Source: Streptococcus sanguinis | GTDB taxonomy: Bacteria > Bacillota > Bacilli > Lactobacillales > Streptococcaceae | Reading direction: 5' to 3' | Length of the DNA: 64,000 nt | NCBI GenBank assembly: GCA_013378335.1 | Contig: CP040556.1 | Span: 2,234,501 to 2,298,500 of the forward strand | Shown here: piece by piece, positions 10,211-18,823 of the stretch | Numbering within the stretch: position 1 is the stretch's first letter | How the letters are laid out: each line of letters opens with the position of its first letter | The notes under the pieces: model-generated | The model's input: only the letters and a program-made list of their open reading frames with translations | Told to the model about the DNA's origin: nothing | The model's database searches: none | Position numbers and translations under genes: made by a program

Positions 10211-10238
10211 ATAAAAATAGGAAGGCTCTTGCCTTCCT
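10211..10238 (-). terminator. Intrinsic terminator between esxA and esaA
   Basis: An 8-bp perfect stem (AGGAAGGC/GCCTTCCT, 10219-10238) with a four-base loop is followed on the minus strand by ATTTTTAT. It lies 19 bp after the esxA stop. Partial termination here would give far more esxA transcript than transcript for the membrane components. Confidence 0.8.
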
Positions 10239-10256
10239 AAAGCCGTTATAACAAAA

Positions 10257-10544
10257 TTAGTGAATTTGTGCAGCGATATCTTGGTCAGTTTGCTCAACGA
10301 TGTCAGCAACTTTAATCAACTGAGCATTGATATCTTGGAGCAATTGTGCAAATTCTTTGATTTTTGGAGACAATTCGTTGAATTGTGCTTCAAAGCTATC
10401 AAATGCAGAACCATCCCAGTTATCAGCAATAATTGCTTGTTCATTAGTCAATGTAGACAAAACTTGAGTTACATTTTCAGAACCTTCAGTGTATCTGTTT
10501 GCAGATGTACGAAGTTCTTCTGGAGTCAATTTAATTTGTGCCAT
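10257..10544 (-). CDS. esxA: EsxA, WXG100-family T7SS substrate
   Basis: 95 residues starting MAQIKLTPEELRTSA with ribosome site AAGGAGAAAC. The central W-D-G turn (DNWDGSAF, about residues 41-48) between two predicted helices is the WXG100 signature. EsxA forms a four-helix dimer and is both a substrate and a required part of T7SS. The start at 10544 is preferred over the upstream in-frame ATG at 10610 because of the ribosome site and family length. It has its own near-consensus promoter and its own terminator, so it can be made in excess over the rest of the cluster. Confidence 0.97.
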   Translation of the reverse strand: MAQIKLTPEELRTSANRYTEGSENVTQVLSTLTNEQAIIADNWDGSAFDSFEAQFNELSPKIKEFAQLLQDINAQLIKVADIVEQTDQDIAAQIH

Positions 10545-10581
10545 AGTTGTTTCTCCTTTAGCAAATTTATATAACGAGTAC

Positions 10582-10610
10582 ATTATATCAATAATCACTT
10601 TATGTTTCAA
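10582..10610 (-). promoter_or_regulatory. esxA promoter
   Basis: On the minus strand TTGAAA (10605-10610), a 17-bp spacer and a perfect TATAAT (10582-10587) lie 38 bp upstream of the esxA start. This is a strong sigma-A type promoter. Confidence 0.8.
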
Positions 10611-10640
10611 GCTTTTAAAGATATTTTTTTAGAAAACATA

Positions 10641-10655
10641 TTGACATGTTGTCAA
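10641..10655. promoter_or_regulatory. 15-bp palindrome upstream of esxA, possible operator
   Basis: TTGACA-TGT-TGTCAA is a perfect inverted repeat centred about 41 bp upstream of the esxA -35 box and 56 bp past the end of hisS. A copy with a single central-base change lies on the pilF promoter at 54766-54780. The regulator is unknown. Confidence 0.45.
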
Positions 10656-10711
10656 CTAAATTCGTTCAAACACCTGATACTATACCGTTTTTGCCTGTTG
10701 GACTCAAGCCT

Positions 10712-11992
10712 TTAAAACCCCAATTTCTCAAAAATAAGCTGATAGTTTTCTTGGATTTGGTCTAAGCTAGCAGTAAGCTCCTCACGATTATGATTGTTCT
10801 TAACAGTCACCTGACCGCTCTCCACTTCGCTTTCACCCAAGGTGATAAGAGTTTTGGTCTTAAAGATATCAGCTGACTTAAACTGAGCCTTGAGCTTGCG
10901 GTCTAGATAATCCCGCTCTGCTGTAAATCCTTGTGCGCGGAGCGCCTGCACTAACTCCAATGCTCTGCCATTGGCACCTGCTCCTAAAACAGCTACATAA
11001 ACATCCAGAGCGGTTTCAATCGGCAGCTCTACTCCTTGCTTATCAAGCACCAGAAGCAGGCGTTCTAAGCCCATACCAAAGCCAACACCTGGCGTCTCCG
11101 GACCACCAAAGTAAGCAACCAGCCCATCATAACGGCCACCAGCACAAATGGTCAGCTGACTGCCTGCCACCTCAGTTGTAAACTCGAAAATCGTATGATT
11201 ATAGTAGTCCAATCCACGGACCATGTTGGTATTGATGACATAAGGAATCTGCAAGGTCTCCAGCATGGAGCGAACAGCCGCAAAGTAGGTACTGCTCTCC
11301 TCATCTAGATAGTCCAGAATAGACGGTGCACCCTCTACAGCCACCTTATCCTCAGGCTCTTTAGAATCCAGCACGCGCAGCGGATTCTCCTCCAAGCGGC
11401 GTTGGCTATCTGCTGATAGGCTAGCCTTCAGCGGAGTCAGATAGTCAATCAAGGCCTGACGGTAAGCAGCTCTGCTCTCAGGATTTCCCAGCGAGTTAAG
11501 CTCCAAGCTGACATTAGTAATACCAATATCCTTGAAAAATTGAGCAGCCATGGCAATCATTTCTACATCTATAGCAGGATTGCTAGAGCCAAAGCACTCT
11601 GCTCCAATCTGATGAAACTCCCGCAGACGGCCAGCCTGAGGCCGCTCATAGCGGAACATAGAGCCCATATAGTAGACTTTGACAGGCTTTTGCACTTCAG
11701 GAGCAAAAAGTTTATTCTCTACATAAGAACGCACCACGGGCGCTGTCCCCTCTGGACGCAGCGTGATGTGGCGGTCGCCCTTGTCATAGAAGTCATACAT
11801 TTCCTTGGTCACAATGTCTGTCGTATCCCCGACCGAGCGGCTAATGACTTCATAGTGCTCAAAAATCGGCGTGCGGATTTCGCCGTAATTGTATTTTTTA
11901 AATGTCTTGCGGGCAAAGTCTTCTACATACTGCCACTTGGCTGATTCTTGAGGAAGAATGTCCTGAGTTCCTTTAGGTTTTTGTAATTTCAT
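10712..11992 (-). CDS. hisS: Histidyl-tRNA synthetase
   Basis: 426 residues, the normal length of bacterial HisRS. Class II aminoacyl-tRNA synthetase motifs are present: motif 2 around [17 protein letters not shown], the histidine-specific [11 protein letters not shown] segment, and motif 3 [11 protein letters not shown], followed by the C-terminal anticodon-binding domain. It charges tRNA-His with histidine in the cytoplasm. It is transcribed away from the MIP18-family gene at 12173. The stop lies about 100 bp from the esxA promoter, and no strong hairpin terminator is visible between them. Confidence 0.97.
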   Translation of the reverse strand: MKLQKPKGTQDILPQESAKWQYVEDFARKTFKKYNYGEIRTPIFEHYEVISRSVGDTTDIVTKEMYDFYDKGDRHITLRPEGTAPVVRSYVENKLFAPEVQKPVKVYYMGSMFRYERPQAGRLREFHQIGAECFGSSNPAIDVEMIAMAAQFFKDIGITNVSLELNSLGNPESRAAYRQALIDYLTPLKASLSADSQRRLEENPLRVLDSKEPEDKVAVEGAPSILDYLDEESSTYFAAVRSMLETLQIPYVINTNMVRGLDYYNHTIFEFTTEVAGSQLTICAGGRYDGLVAYFGGPETPGVGFGMGLERLLLVLDKQGVELPIETALDVYVAVLGAGANGRALELVQALRAQGFTAERDYLDRKLKAQFKSADIFKTKTLITLGESEVESGQVTVKNNHNREELTASLDQIQENYQLIFEKLGF

Positions 11993-12109
11993 CTTCTGAC
12001 CTCCGCCTTCTTTAGTACTTATATTCTATCATAAGTCCGCCATTTTGAGGAGTCTGAAAGGGATTTTTCATTTGGAAGAACTAAATCCGTTTTCATATTC
12101 CAAAATAGC

Positions 12110-12138
12110 TTGAAAAAAAATCTGAATTGTGAGAAAAT
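12110..12138 (+). promoter_or_regulatory. Possible promoter of the MIP18-family gene
   Basis: TTGAAA (12110-12115), a 17-bp spacer and GAAAAT (12133-12138). The -10 element is weak, but spacing and position, 35 bp before the start codon, are right. Confidence 0.35.
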
Positions 12139-12172
12139 AAAAACAATTTAACTGAGATAGAAAGGGATAGCC

Positions 12173-12514
12173 ATGAGAGACGATATCAAAATCAATGACC
12201 GAGCAGCTGCCATTCAGGATAAATTGGTGGAGAAGCTCGAGCGTATTTACGATCCGGATGTAGAGCTGGATGTCTATAACTTAGGGCTGATTTATGAAAT
12301 TAACTTAGACGAAAACGGCCACTGCAAGGTTGTCATGACCTTTACCGATACAGCCTGCGACTGTGCTGAAAGCCTACCCATCGCCATCATGGACTCTCTT
12401 AAGAAAATTGAGGAGATTGAAAGTGCCTCTGTCGAGGTTACTTGGTCTCCTGCTTGGAAAATCACCCGTATCAGCCGTTTCGGCCGCATTGCCTTGGGGA
12501 TCAGTCCTAGATAA
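12173..12514 (+). CDS. MIP18/DUF59 (SufT/PaaD-like) iron-sulfur assembly-related protein
   Basis: 113 residues with ribosome site AAAGGGA. The protein carries the DUF59 fold pattern: the early motif YDPDVELDVYNLGLIYEI and the conserved cysteine-containing loop FTDTACDCAESLP, then WSPAW. Family members (SufT, MIP18, PaaD) act in maturation of Fe-S proteins. That may be relevant to its neighbour IlvD, a Fe-S enzyme, although the two genes are convergent and not an operon. A specific role is inferred from the family only. Confidence 0.85.
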   Translation: MRDDIKINDRAAAIQDKLVEKLERIYDPDVELDVYNLGLIYEINLDENGHCKVVMTFTDTACDCAESLPIAIMDSLKKIEEIESASVEVTWSPAWKITRISRFGRIALGISPR

Positions 12515-12549
12515 GAAAGTGTTAAGTGCTTCTATATTAAAAATATCAA

Positions 12550-12708
12550 GAGTTTGGGACAAAAAGATTTCAATTTTTAAAAATCTTAATTATTAAGCCC
12601 TTCAAATCTATAATTAAATGCGAAAAGCGAACAAAGCAGAATTCTGATTACCAGAAAACTAGTTTTGTTCGCTTTTTATATTTGAGGTTGGACTTTTGTC
12701 CCAGCCTC
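12550..12708. repeat. 159-bp MITE-like repeat, copy 1
   Basis: An element bounded by imperfect inverted ends (GAGTTTGGGACAAAA at the left, TTTTGTCCCAGCCTC at the right), with an internal inverted repeat around GCGAACAAA/TTTGTTCGC that would fold as a strong hairpin. A second 159-bp copy lies in the opposite orientation at 18552-18710, with three mismatches. Positioned between the convergent MIP18-family gene and ilvD, it probably also serves as a two-way terminator. It encodes no protein. Confidence 0.85.
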
Positions 12709-12726
12709 TCTTTTGTCATATATAGG

Positions 12727-14430
12727 CTATTTCTTACCTGTTTCTTCTGGTTTCCAGAAGTCAGTAACAGCACCTTTAGCGGCAGAGGATACCATGTGAG
12801 CATATTTACCAAGTACCCCGCGACTATAAAGCGGTGGAATAGTCGTTTCTGCCTTACGTTTCGCCAGCTCTTCGTCAGAGACCGCCATAGAAATTTCCTT
12901 GGTATCTTGGTCAACCGTGACCATATCGCCTGTACGAAGATAGGCAATCGGACCACCATCCTGGGCTTCTGGAGCAATGTGTCCGACAACCAAGCCGTAA
13001 GTACCGCCTGAGAAGCGACCATCGGTCAGAAGGGCTACCTTGTCTCCTTGACCTTTCCCTACGATGATAGAAGAAAGTGACAGCATTTCTGGCATACCAG
13101 GGCCACCCTTTGGTCCAACGTAACGAACTACAACCACATCGCCATCGACCACTTCATCGGCTAGTACCGCATCAATAGCAGCTTCTTCTGAGTCAAAGAC
13201 CTTAGCTGGTCCCACGTGACGGCGTACTTTAACACCAGAAACCTTAGCAACAGCACCATCTGGAGCCAGATTACCATGCAAGATGATAAGCGGACCGTCT
13301 GCACGTTTTGGATTTTCAAGCGGCATAATAACCTTTTGACCTGGTGTCAGATCAGCAAATTCTGCCAGATTCTCTGCCACCGTCTTACCTGTACAAGTAA
13401 TACGGTCGCCATGCAGGAATCCGTTCGCCAATAGATACTTCATCACAGCCGGCACTCCACCGACCTCATAAAGGTCTTGGAAGACATACTGACCGGATGG
13501 TTTCAAGTCAGCCAAATGCGGCACCTTCTCTTGAATGACATTGAAGTCATCAAGCGTCAGCTCAACATTGGCCGCATGCGCCATGGCCAGCAAGTGCAGA
13601 GTAGCATTGGTCGAGCCACCCAGAGCCATGGTCACTGTGATTGCATCTTCAAAAGCTTCACGTGTCAAGATATCAGACGGCTTCAGCCCCATTTTCAGCA
13701 TTTTCACAACAGCACGACCCGCCGCTTCGATATCCTCTTGCTTGTCCTTAGACTCAGCAGGGTGAGAAGAAGAACCTGGCAGACTCATGCCCAGAACTTC
13801 AATAGCCGTCGCCATGGTATTAGCCGTATACATACCGCCACAGCCACCAGGACCAGGGCAGGCATTACACTCAATGCGGCGCACTTCCTCAGCTGTCAAG
13901 TCACCATGGTTCCATTTCCCGATTCCTTCAAAGACAGAAACCAAGTCAATATCCTTGCCGTCCAGATTCCCCGGTGCAATTGTTCCGCCGTAGGCAAAGA
14001 CAGCAGGAATATCCATGTTGGCAATGGCAATCATGGAGCCTGGCATATTTTTATCACAGCCCCCGATAGCTACAAAGGCATCCACGTTATGCCCGCCCAT
14101 GGCAGCCTCAATGGAGTCTGCGATGATGTCGCGTGAGGTCAGAGAGAAGCGCATCCCTGGCGTTCCCATGGCAATCCCGTCCGCAACCGTAATAGTTCCG
14201 TACTGAACTGGCCAAGCGCCCTCTGCTTTGATGCCTTCCTTGGCCAGCTTGCCCAAGTCATGCAAATGGATGTTACAAGGTGTATTTTCCGCCCAAGTGG
14301 AAATCACCCCAACAATAGGCGTTTCAAAATCTTTATCAGTCATCCCCGTCGCGCGAAGCATGGCACGGTTAGGAGATTTAACCATGCTGTCATAAATCTT
14401 ACTTCTGTGACGAATATCCTTATCTGTCAT
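12727..14430 (-). CDS. ilvD: Dihydroxy-acid dehydratase
   Basis: 567 residues from the ATG at 14430 ([15 protein letters not shown]), preferred over the in-frame ATG 15 bases upstream because GAAAGGGA is correctly spaced for the shorter form. It shows the IlvD/Edd cysteine motifs GGCDKNMPG and [12 protein letters not shown], which bind the Fe-S cluster, and the C-terminal [11 protein letters not shown] substrate segment. It converts dihydroxyisovalerate and dihydroxymethylvalerate to the keto acids of valine and isoleucine synthesis. It is monocistronic here. A CodY-like box upstream suggests repression when branched-chain amino acids are plentiful. Confidence 0.97.
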   Translation of the reverse strand: MTDKDIRHRSKIYDSMVKSPNRAMLRATGMTDKDFETPIVGVISTWAENTPCNIHLHDLGKLAKEGIKAEGAWPVQYGTITVADGIAMGTPGMRFSLTSRDIIADSIEAAMGGHNVDAFVAIGGCDKNMPGSMIAIANMDIPAVFAYGGTIAPGNLDGKDIDLVSVFEGIGKWNHGDLTAEEVRRIECNACPGPGGCGGMYTANTMATAIEVLGMSLPGSSSHPAESKDKQEDIEAAGRAVVKMLKMGLKPSDILTREAFEDAITVTMALGGSTNATLHLLAMAHAANVELTLDDFNVIQEKVPHLADLKPSGQYVFQDLYEVGGVPAVMKYLLANGFLHGDRITCTGKTVAENLAEFADLTPGQKVIMPLENPKRADGPLIILHGNLAPDGAVAKVSGVKVRRHVGPAKVFDSEEAAIDAVLADEVVDGDVVVVRYVGPKGGPGMPEMLSLSSIIVGKGQGDKVALLTDGRFSGGTYGLVVGHIAPEAQDGGPIAYLRTGDMVTVDQDTKEISMAVSDEELAKRKAETTIPPLYSRGVLGKYAHMVSSAAKGAVTDFWKPEETGKK

Positions 14431-14465
14431 AGCTTTCCCTTTCATTACAGTAATCTTTGTGCTTT

Positions 14466-14523
14466 ATTATACCACACTTAGGCTGTATTTTACAGAGGAA
14501 AATTTTTAAATTTTCAGAAGATT
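14466..14523 (-). promoter_or_regulatory. ilvD extended -10 promoter with CodY-like box
   Basis: On the minus strand the -10 is TGGTATAAT (TATAAT = 14466-14471, extended TG). AATTTTCAGAAGATT (+ strand, 14509-14523) matches 14 of 15 positions of the CodY consensus AATTTTCWGAAAATT and sits just upstream of the -35 position. ilv genes are established CodY targets in streptococci and other Firmicutes. Confidence 0.6.
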
Positions 14524-14628
14524 GGAAAAATATAGAGGCGAATTTGAAACTTTTTCCTATCAAGCAAAAAGAAGAAAACTAGAAGCTCAGGTTTTTCTCA
14601 AAAAGAAGAAAAAAATCTGTCAAGTAAC

Positions 14629-14657
14629 TTTACTTTACAAAAAAGTTTTGTTATACT
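14629..14657 (+). promoter_or_regulatory. rpmF-rpmG promoter
   Basis: TTTACT (14629-14634), a 17-bp spacer and TATACT (14652-14657), about 60 bp upstream of rpmF. Confidence 0.65.
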
Positions 14658-14719
14658 GTTAAAGTTGATGAAAATCATCAAATTGAATCGAATTCACAAA
14701 CTAAAAGGAGAAACAAACA

Positions 14720-14902
14720 ATGGCAGTACCTGCACGTCGCACTTCCAAAGCGAAGAAGAACAAACGCCGCACTCACTACAAAGTGACAGCTCCAACTGTA
14801 ACTTTTGACGAAACTACTGGTGATTACTCACGCTCTCACCGTGTATCCCTTAAAGGATACTACAAGGGCCGTAAGATTGCCAAAGCTGCTGCAGCAGAAT
14901 AA
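14720..14902 (+). CDS. rpmF: 50S ribosomal protein L32
   Basis: 60 residues beginning [20 protein letters not shown], a clear L32, with ribosome site AAAGGAGAAAC. It contains no cysteine, so it is the zinc-independent form lacking the CxxC pairs of zinc-ribbon L32. It is followed after 15 bp by rpmG in one operon. Confidence 0.97.
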   Translation: MAVPARRTSKAKKNKRRTHYKVTAPTVTFDETTGDYSRSHRVSLKGYYKGRKIAKAAAAE

Positions 14903-14917
14903 TAGAAGGGAGCTACC

Positions 14918-15067
14918 ATGCGCGTAAATATCACACTTGAACACAAAGAATCTGGTGAACGCTTGTACCTTACTTCTAAAAACAAACGCAACACACCAGA
15001 CCGTCTTCAATTGAAGAAATACTCACCAAAACTTCGCAAGCACGTTGTGTTTACAGAGGTTAAATAG
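14918..15067 (+). CDS. rpmG: 50S ribosomal protein L33
   Basis: 49 residues starting [20 protein letters not shown] and ending HVVFTEVK, typical of bacterial L33. It was read directly from the sequence because it is short. The ribosome site GAAGGGAG precedes the ATG. Like the L32 next to it, it has no cysteine and is therefore a zinc-free form. The operon ends in a hairpin terminator about 140 bp downstream. Confidence 0.95.
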
Positions 15068-15207
15068 GGATTCACTACACGTCACTAGACTTTAGGAATC
15101 TTGATTTAAAGCGATTTTTGAAATTCTAAATTTCACTACATTGCAATATAAATCAACCGAATCACTACCTTTTTTGAAATAAGAATAATGATTCGGATAT
15201 TTAAAAG

Positions 15208-15240
15208 AAGAGGAACTTTAGTGTGAAGCTCCTCTTTTTG
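15208..15240 (+). terminator. Terminator of rpmF-rpmG
   Basis: Stem AAGAGGAACTT/AAGCTCCTCTT with one mismatch, followed by TTTTTG on the plus strand. Confidence 0.75.
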
Positions 15241-15353
15241 TTATTTGTTCTTTTACTTACAAATCGTAAGATCTGGTTTGATAAGACTTCATTTTAGAAA
15301 AGTCTAAGTAGGCTCTATATCAATCTCTAGCAAGTATCAACCACTTTTTTATT

Positions 15354-16411
15354 TGATAAATTGTAAAATATAGTGCAACAAAAAACTCATAGCGTTTCAT
15401 TGGTGTAAACTGTAAGTAACCACACTGACCAGAACACAGGAGAAATCTATGAGCTACTCCCATCTTACCATAACTGACAGAATAAAGATAGAAACCTACT
15501 TGAAATTAGCTTTGAAACCTTGCCAAATTGCAAGTAAACTTGGCGTCCATAAGTCTACCATTTCAAGAGAGTTAAGACGATGCCAAAATGGTTATTCCGC
15601 TACCTTAGCACAGGAACAGTATGACCTCAGGGCTAGACAAAAAGGTCGGAAGTCTCGTTTGACACCAAAGTTGAAAAAGGAAATTGAGAACGGTTTAAAA
15701 TCCTCCTGGTCGCCTGAACAGATTTGTGGCCGCTATCAGCTTGAACAAAGGCCTATGGTAGTTTTTAAAACCATCTATAACTGGCTCTATGCTGGTTTGA
15801 TTAATCTGGATTTGAGCGTCCTTCGTCGTAAAGGAAAAACTCGACAACCCAAAGAAACACGTGGGACATTTAGGATTGGCACGTCAATGCCAAACGTCCT
15901 AAAGAGGTCCGGAATCGTGAAACTTTTGGTCACTGGGAACTTGATACTGTGGTGTCTTCCAGAGGCAAAAGCAAGGGGTGTCTAGCGACCTTTCTAGAGA
16001 GAAAAACTCGTTTTTACTTAGCTTTCAAGATACCAAACAGAACAGCCAAATCCATGTTTTCAGCCATCGAGCAACTTTGTAAGCTATTTCCAAAAGAGGC
16101 TCTTAAAACCTTCACTTCAGACAGGGGAAAAGAGTTTGCCTGCTATCCTCTGGTAGAAAACTTAGGAATTTCCTTTTTCTTTGCGGATGCCTATTCATCC
16201 TGGCAGAGAGGAAGCAATGAAAATGCAAATGGCTTACTAAGAGAATATTTCCCAAAGAAAACAGATTTAGCCGCTATCTCTGATGAGGCTTTGAACAAGG
16301 CTTTATATGAGATCAATCACCGACCACGAAAATGTTTAGCTTACAGAACCGCTTGTGAAGCTCTAGAGGATGAGTTCAAGTAAATGTTGCACTTATTCTT
16401 GCAATTTATCA
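15354..16411 (+). mobile_element. IS30-family insertion sequence (copy A1, transposase frameshifted)
   Basis: Terminal inverted repeats TGATAAATTG...CAATTTATCA bound a ~1058-bp element with one transposase region. The flanks resemble the repeat found intact at 20286-20310: joining left flank ...TTTTTTATT to right flank AATTTAAACC rebuilds that site with a TT duplication. The element has thus landed inside, or beside, a copy of that repeat. Confidence 0.85.
15449..16383 (+). pseudogene. IS30-family transposase, frameshifted
   Basis: The first part (15449 to about 15885) encodes the helix-turn-helix start MSYSHLTITDRIKIETYLKL and the region up to RIGTSM. The reading then shifts to another frame, which carries the DDE domain (HWELDTVVSSRGKSKG, then FTSDRGKEF, then NENANGLLREYFPKK with the catalytic Glu). 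Adding one base near 15890 restores a single ~310-residue transposase. The IS copy at 21803-22696 has the expected frame at that spot, supporting a one-base loss here. Unless rescued by programmed frameshifting it is inactive. Confidence 0.9.
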
Positions 16412-16494
16412 TTAATTTAAACCATTTATTTAAATAGCTTAATAGTAAAGATTTTCAAAAATCGAAATCTTTTTACCTCAGACTCTTCAGTCTG
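16411..16494. repeat. Partial MITE-like repeat to the right of IS copy A1
   Basis: The 60-odd bases from ATTAATTTAAACC to GAAATCTTTTT match 20298-20360 essentially exactly and end in a degenerate version of the 159-bp repeat terminus (CAGACTC instead of CCAAACTC). Confidence 0.7.
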
Positions 16495-17100
16495 TTAATT
16501 TTTTTTCGAAAATTTCTCTTTAATATTAGCTTTCAATTTATCAAATTTTTCACGACGAGCTTCTTTTTTATCCGCAATTAAGCGAGCTTTAGCTTGATGC
16601 TCTAAATCTTCTTGAATTTTGAGAGCTGACTCTATTTCTGCCGCAACAGTAGCGACATCCCACCTAGCAATGTGAACCTGATACTTTTCAAAAATAGCAT
16701 TTAAAACAGATTCATCAATTTCTTGTACAAGTGCAATAATAGCTACTTCGCCATTAGTCAACTTTTTACTAACGGTTGTAATTAATGCCGAATTAATCAA
16801 TTCTTTGTCTGAACCAACGGAGGCGCCAATTGCTCCACCAGCAGCAAAACCAAAGAGAACACCTAGTGGTCCACCTAAAATTCCGATTAAACTACCAATT
16901 AATCCGCCTTCGAAATAATCATCTCCTAGGGAATTCATCAAATCAAAGCTATCTTTGACGTTAACAACACCATTTTCAGCTTTTACAATTGAAGCCTGAG
17001 CTAATTTTGTATTTTCAGTTTGACTAAATTGTTTTAATTCTGAAAAGGCCTGAAAGGCTTCACTTTCAATATGAAAAATTGAGATAACAACATTTTCCAT
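16495..17100 (-). CDS. DUF1269-like protein with glycine-rich hydrophobic hairpin
   Basis: 201 residues. The N-terminal half is a soluble ferredoxin-like part (MENVVISIFHIESEAFQAF). A glycine-zipper-like hydrophobic stretch follows at about residues 65-95 (GGLIGSLIGILGGPLGVLFG). The C-terminus is a strongly charged lysine-rich coiled coil. This arrangement matches the DUF1269 family, which often sits at or near the membrane and is linked to stress. It stands alone between two IS30 elements, with no operon partners. Function unknown. Confidence 0.7.
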   Translation of the reverse strand: MENVVISIFHIESEAFQAFSELKQFSQTENTKLAQASIVKAENGVVNVKDSFDLMNSLGDDYFEGGLIGSLIGILGGPLGVLFGFAAGGAIGASVGSDKELINSALITTVSKKLTNGEVAIIALVQEIDESVLNAIFEKYQVHIARWDVATVAAEIESALKIQEDLEHQAKARLIADKKEARREKFDKLKANIKEKFSKKN

Positions 17101-17224
17101 GGGCTTACACTCCTTTATTACTTTATAGAGATAGAATAAAATGTCCTATAATGTTCTATATTGTATAATAGTACAAAATACTACTACACAAGGTGAATTA
17201 TAGCATACAGTAATCTTTTATGTG

Positions 17225-18270
17225 CTAAATTGTCAAATTAAGTTAGACTTTTCAAGTAACTCAGAAAAACTTGGTATGGTGTTTGATAATTTAAAGATTT
17301 CCTAGGAATTCTATTTCTTTTATCAGCGATAGCTGATAAATAATTTTGAGAAATAGCAGTAAAATCCATTTGTTTCGGTAATCCATTTCGTCTTAATAAG
17401 CCATTAGAATGTTCATTGAGGCCTCTTTGACCAGGACAGCCTGGATCCGCAAAGAAAATATCAATGTCATGCGCATTCGAAATAGACTTCCAATTAGAAA
17501 ATTCTTTCCCACAATCAAAAGTTATCGACTTAAAGAGATGGCTGGGGACTTGAGACAACCATTGATTGATGGAAACCTCAATATCACTTGCTTTCCGTCC
17601 ATTAGTTTTCAGTGTGATGATGGCTTTTGAGAGGCGTTCTACCAAAGTAATAACCGCACTTTTGTGTTTCTCGCCAACAATGGTATCCCCTTCTAGATGA
17701 CCAAATTCTGTCTTAAAATTAGGATAAATGGCTGCTCTCTCACGTAAATCTCTGCGAAACGCTTGTTTTCCTCGTTTTTCGCTATGACCATTTGGTTTTC
17801 TTTTGCCTTTCCAAGGGAGATCCTCTTTCTTTAGAATACCACGGTCTGCTAGTCGATAGAGAGTTCTCATAGAACAAGAAATCCTATCTGGATAAGCTCC
17901 CTTAATGACATCAAGGCTCCAGCTTAGATTTAAATGAGTTTGGATAAAATCTTTTTCTGCTTGTGTAAGCCTTGTTTTATTCCTGCCACAGCGTTTCTTA
18001 TTGATTTTATATCGGTTATAGTAATCATAAGCAGAGTGCCCCTCTTTCAGATAGTTGATGACATTGTAGATGGTCTGTTTTGATCTTCCAAGAGCTTTTA
18101 GAATATCTGTAACTTTTATACCTTCTTTGTAGTAAGCCTCTATCATTACAAGCTCGTTTGTGGTAAGATGTGTATAGGTCATTTATGTTAGTTCCTTTCA
18201 GACAAATGTGGTGTTTATCTGAGCCTAACATAGATGGCTTTTTCTGTCTAGCTTAATTTTACAAATTGGG
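17225..18270 (-). mobile_element. IS30-family insertion sequence (copy B1, intact)
   Basis: Inverted ends CTAAATTGTCAAATTAAG... and its partner ending CTTAATTTTACAAATTGGG enclose one intact transposase. A second, damaged copy of the same element lies at 25667-26705 on the other strand. Confidence 0.85.
17238..18182 (-). CDS. IS30-family transposase (intact)
   Basis: 314 residues in one frame. The N-terminal helix-turn-helix (residues 1-60; LGRSKQTIYNVINYLKEG) is followed by the DDE catalytic domain, with Asp in GHLEGDTIVGEKH, Asp in FDCGKEFSNW and Glu in GLNEHSNGLLRR. It catalyses IS30-type cut-and-circularise transposition, with preference for inverted-repeat-like targets. It is the only intact transposase in the window and could mobilise the damaged copy B2 in trans. 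Confidence 0.95.
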   Translation of the reverse strand: MTYTHLTTNELVMIEAYYKEGIKVTDILKALGRSKQTIYNVINYLKEGHSAYDYYNRYKINKKRCGRNKTRLTQAEKDFIQTHLNLSWSLDVIKGAYPDRISCSMRTLYRLADRGILKKEDLPWKGKRKPNGHSEKRGKQAFRRDLRERAAIYPNFKTEFGHLEGDTIVGEKHKSAVITLVERLSKAIITLKTNGRKASDIEVSINQWLSQVPSHLFKSITFDCGKEFSNWKSISNAHDIDIFFADPGCPGQRGLNEHSNGLLRRNGLPKQMDFTAISQNYLSAIADKRNRIPRKSLNYQTPYQVFLSYLKSLT

Positions 18271-18551
18271 TGTAATATACAATATTATACAAAAAGATTA
18301 AAATTTTATTACGAAACTTATATTCTATAAATTAGGCAATTTTAAAATTTTGATTAAAAAGAAAGATTTAGATAGAGCTGTTGGTAGAGGTATTGTAAAA
18401 TAAGTTGTGTAAACACAAAAAGGAATAAATCCATTATAGTAGAGTTGCAAAACATTACTAGAAAGAGATTTATTCCTATGACACAGTTTACTTTCAATTA
18501 TAGTATATAATTGGGGAAAACATAGATCAACTGTTCATTTCAAAGCAAAAT
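18271..18551. other. Non-coding stretch with possible gene and IS remnants
   Basis: No intact gene. A plus-strand frame at 18302-18403 reads a lysine-rich tail ending KKKDLDRAVGRGIVK before a stop and may be the end of a gene destroyed by IS copy B1. At 18421-18480 an inverted repeat (AGGAATAAATC...GATTTATTCCT) is followed by ATGACACAGTTTACTTTCAA, which quickly hits a stop. It resembles the left end of another IS, but I cannot name the family. Confidence 0.3.
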
Positions 18552-18710
18552 GAGTCTGGGACAAAAGTCCAACCTCAAATATAAAAAGCGAACAAAACTA
18601 GTTTTCTGGTAATCAGAATTCTGCTTCGTTCGCTTTTCGCATTTAATTATAGATTTGAAGGGCTTAATAATTAAGATTTTTAAAAATTGAAATCCTTTTG
18701 TCCCAAACTC
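18552..18710. repeat. 159-bp MITE-like repeat, copy 2 (inverted relative to copy 1)
   Basis: Ends GAGTCTGGGACAAAAG and CTTTTGTCCCAAACTC form inverted termini. Aligned with the reverse complement of 12550-12708 it has the same length and I count three differences. The internal GCGAAC.../GTTCGC hairpin is kept. Confidence 0.85.
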
Positions 18711-18756
18711 CCCTTCCTAAATTTCTTCATCAACACTATTTGACAAAGAGCCATAT

Positions 18757-18788
18757 AAAAAAGACAAACATCAAAATCGATGTTTGTC
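18757..18788 (-). terminator. Terminator of the NmrA/MoaF-like gene cluster
   Basis: A perfect 10-bp stem (GACAAACATC/GATGTTTGTC) with a 6-base loop is followed by TTTTTT on the minus strand, 35 bp after the NmrA-like stop. Confidence 0.85.
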
Positions 18789-18823
18789 TTCATTCTGAGA
18801 CAGACGCAAGTCTGTCTTGACTT

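Noticed and set aside
16495..17100. DUF1269-like gene as part of a mobile element
   Set aside because: It sits between two IS30 copies but outside both sets of inverted ends and encodes no transposition function.
18421..18520. Additional named IS element
   Set aside because: Only a possible left end with an inverted repeat and a short broken frame; not enough to assign a family.
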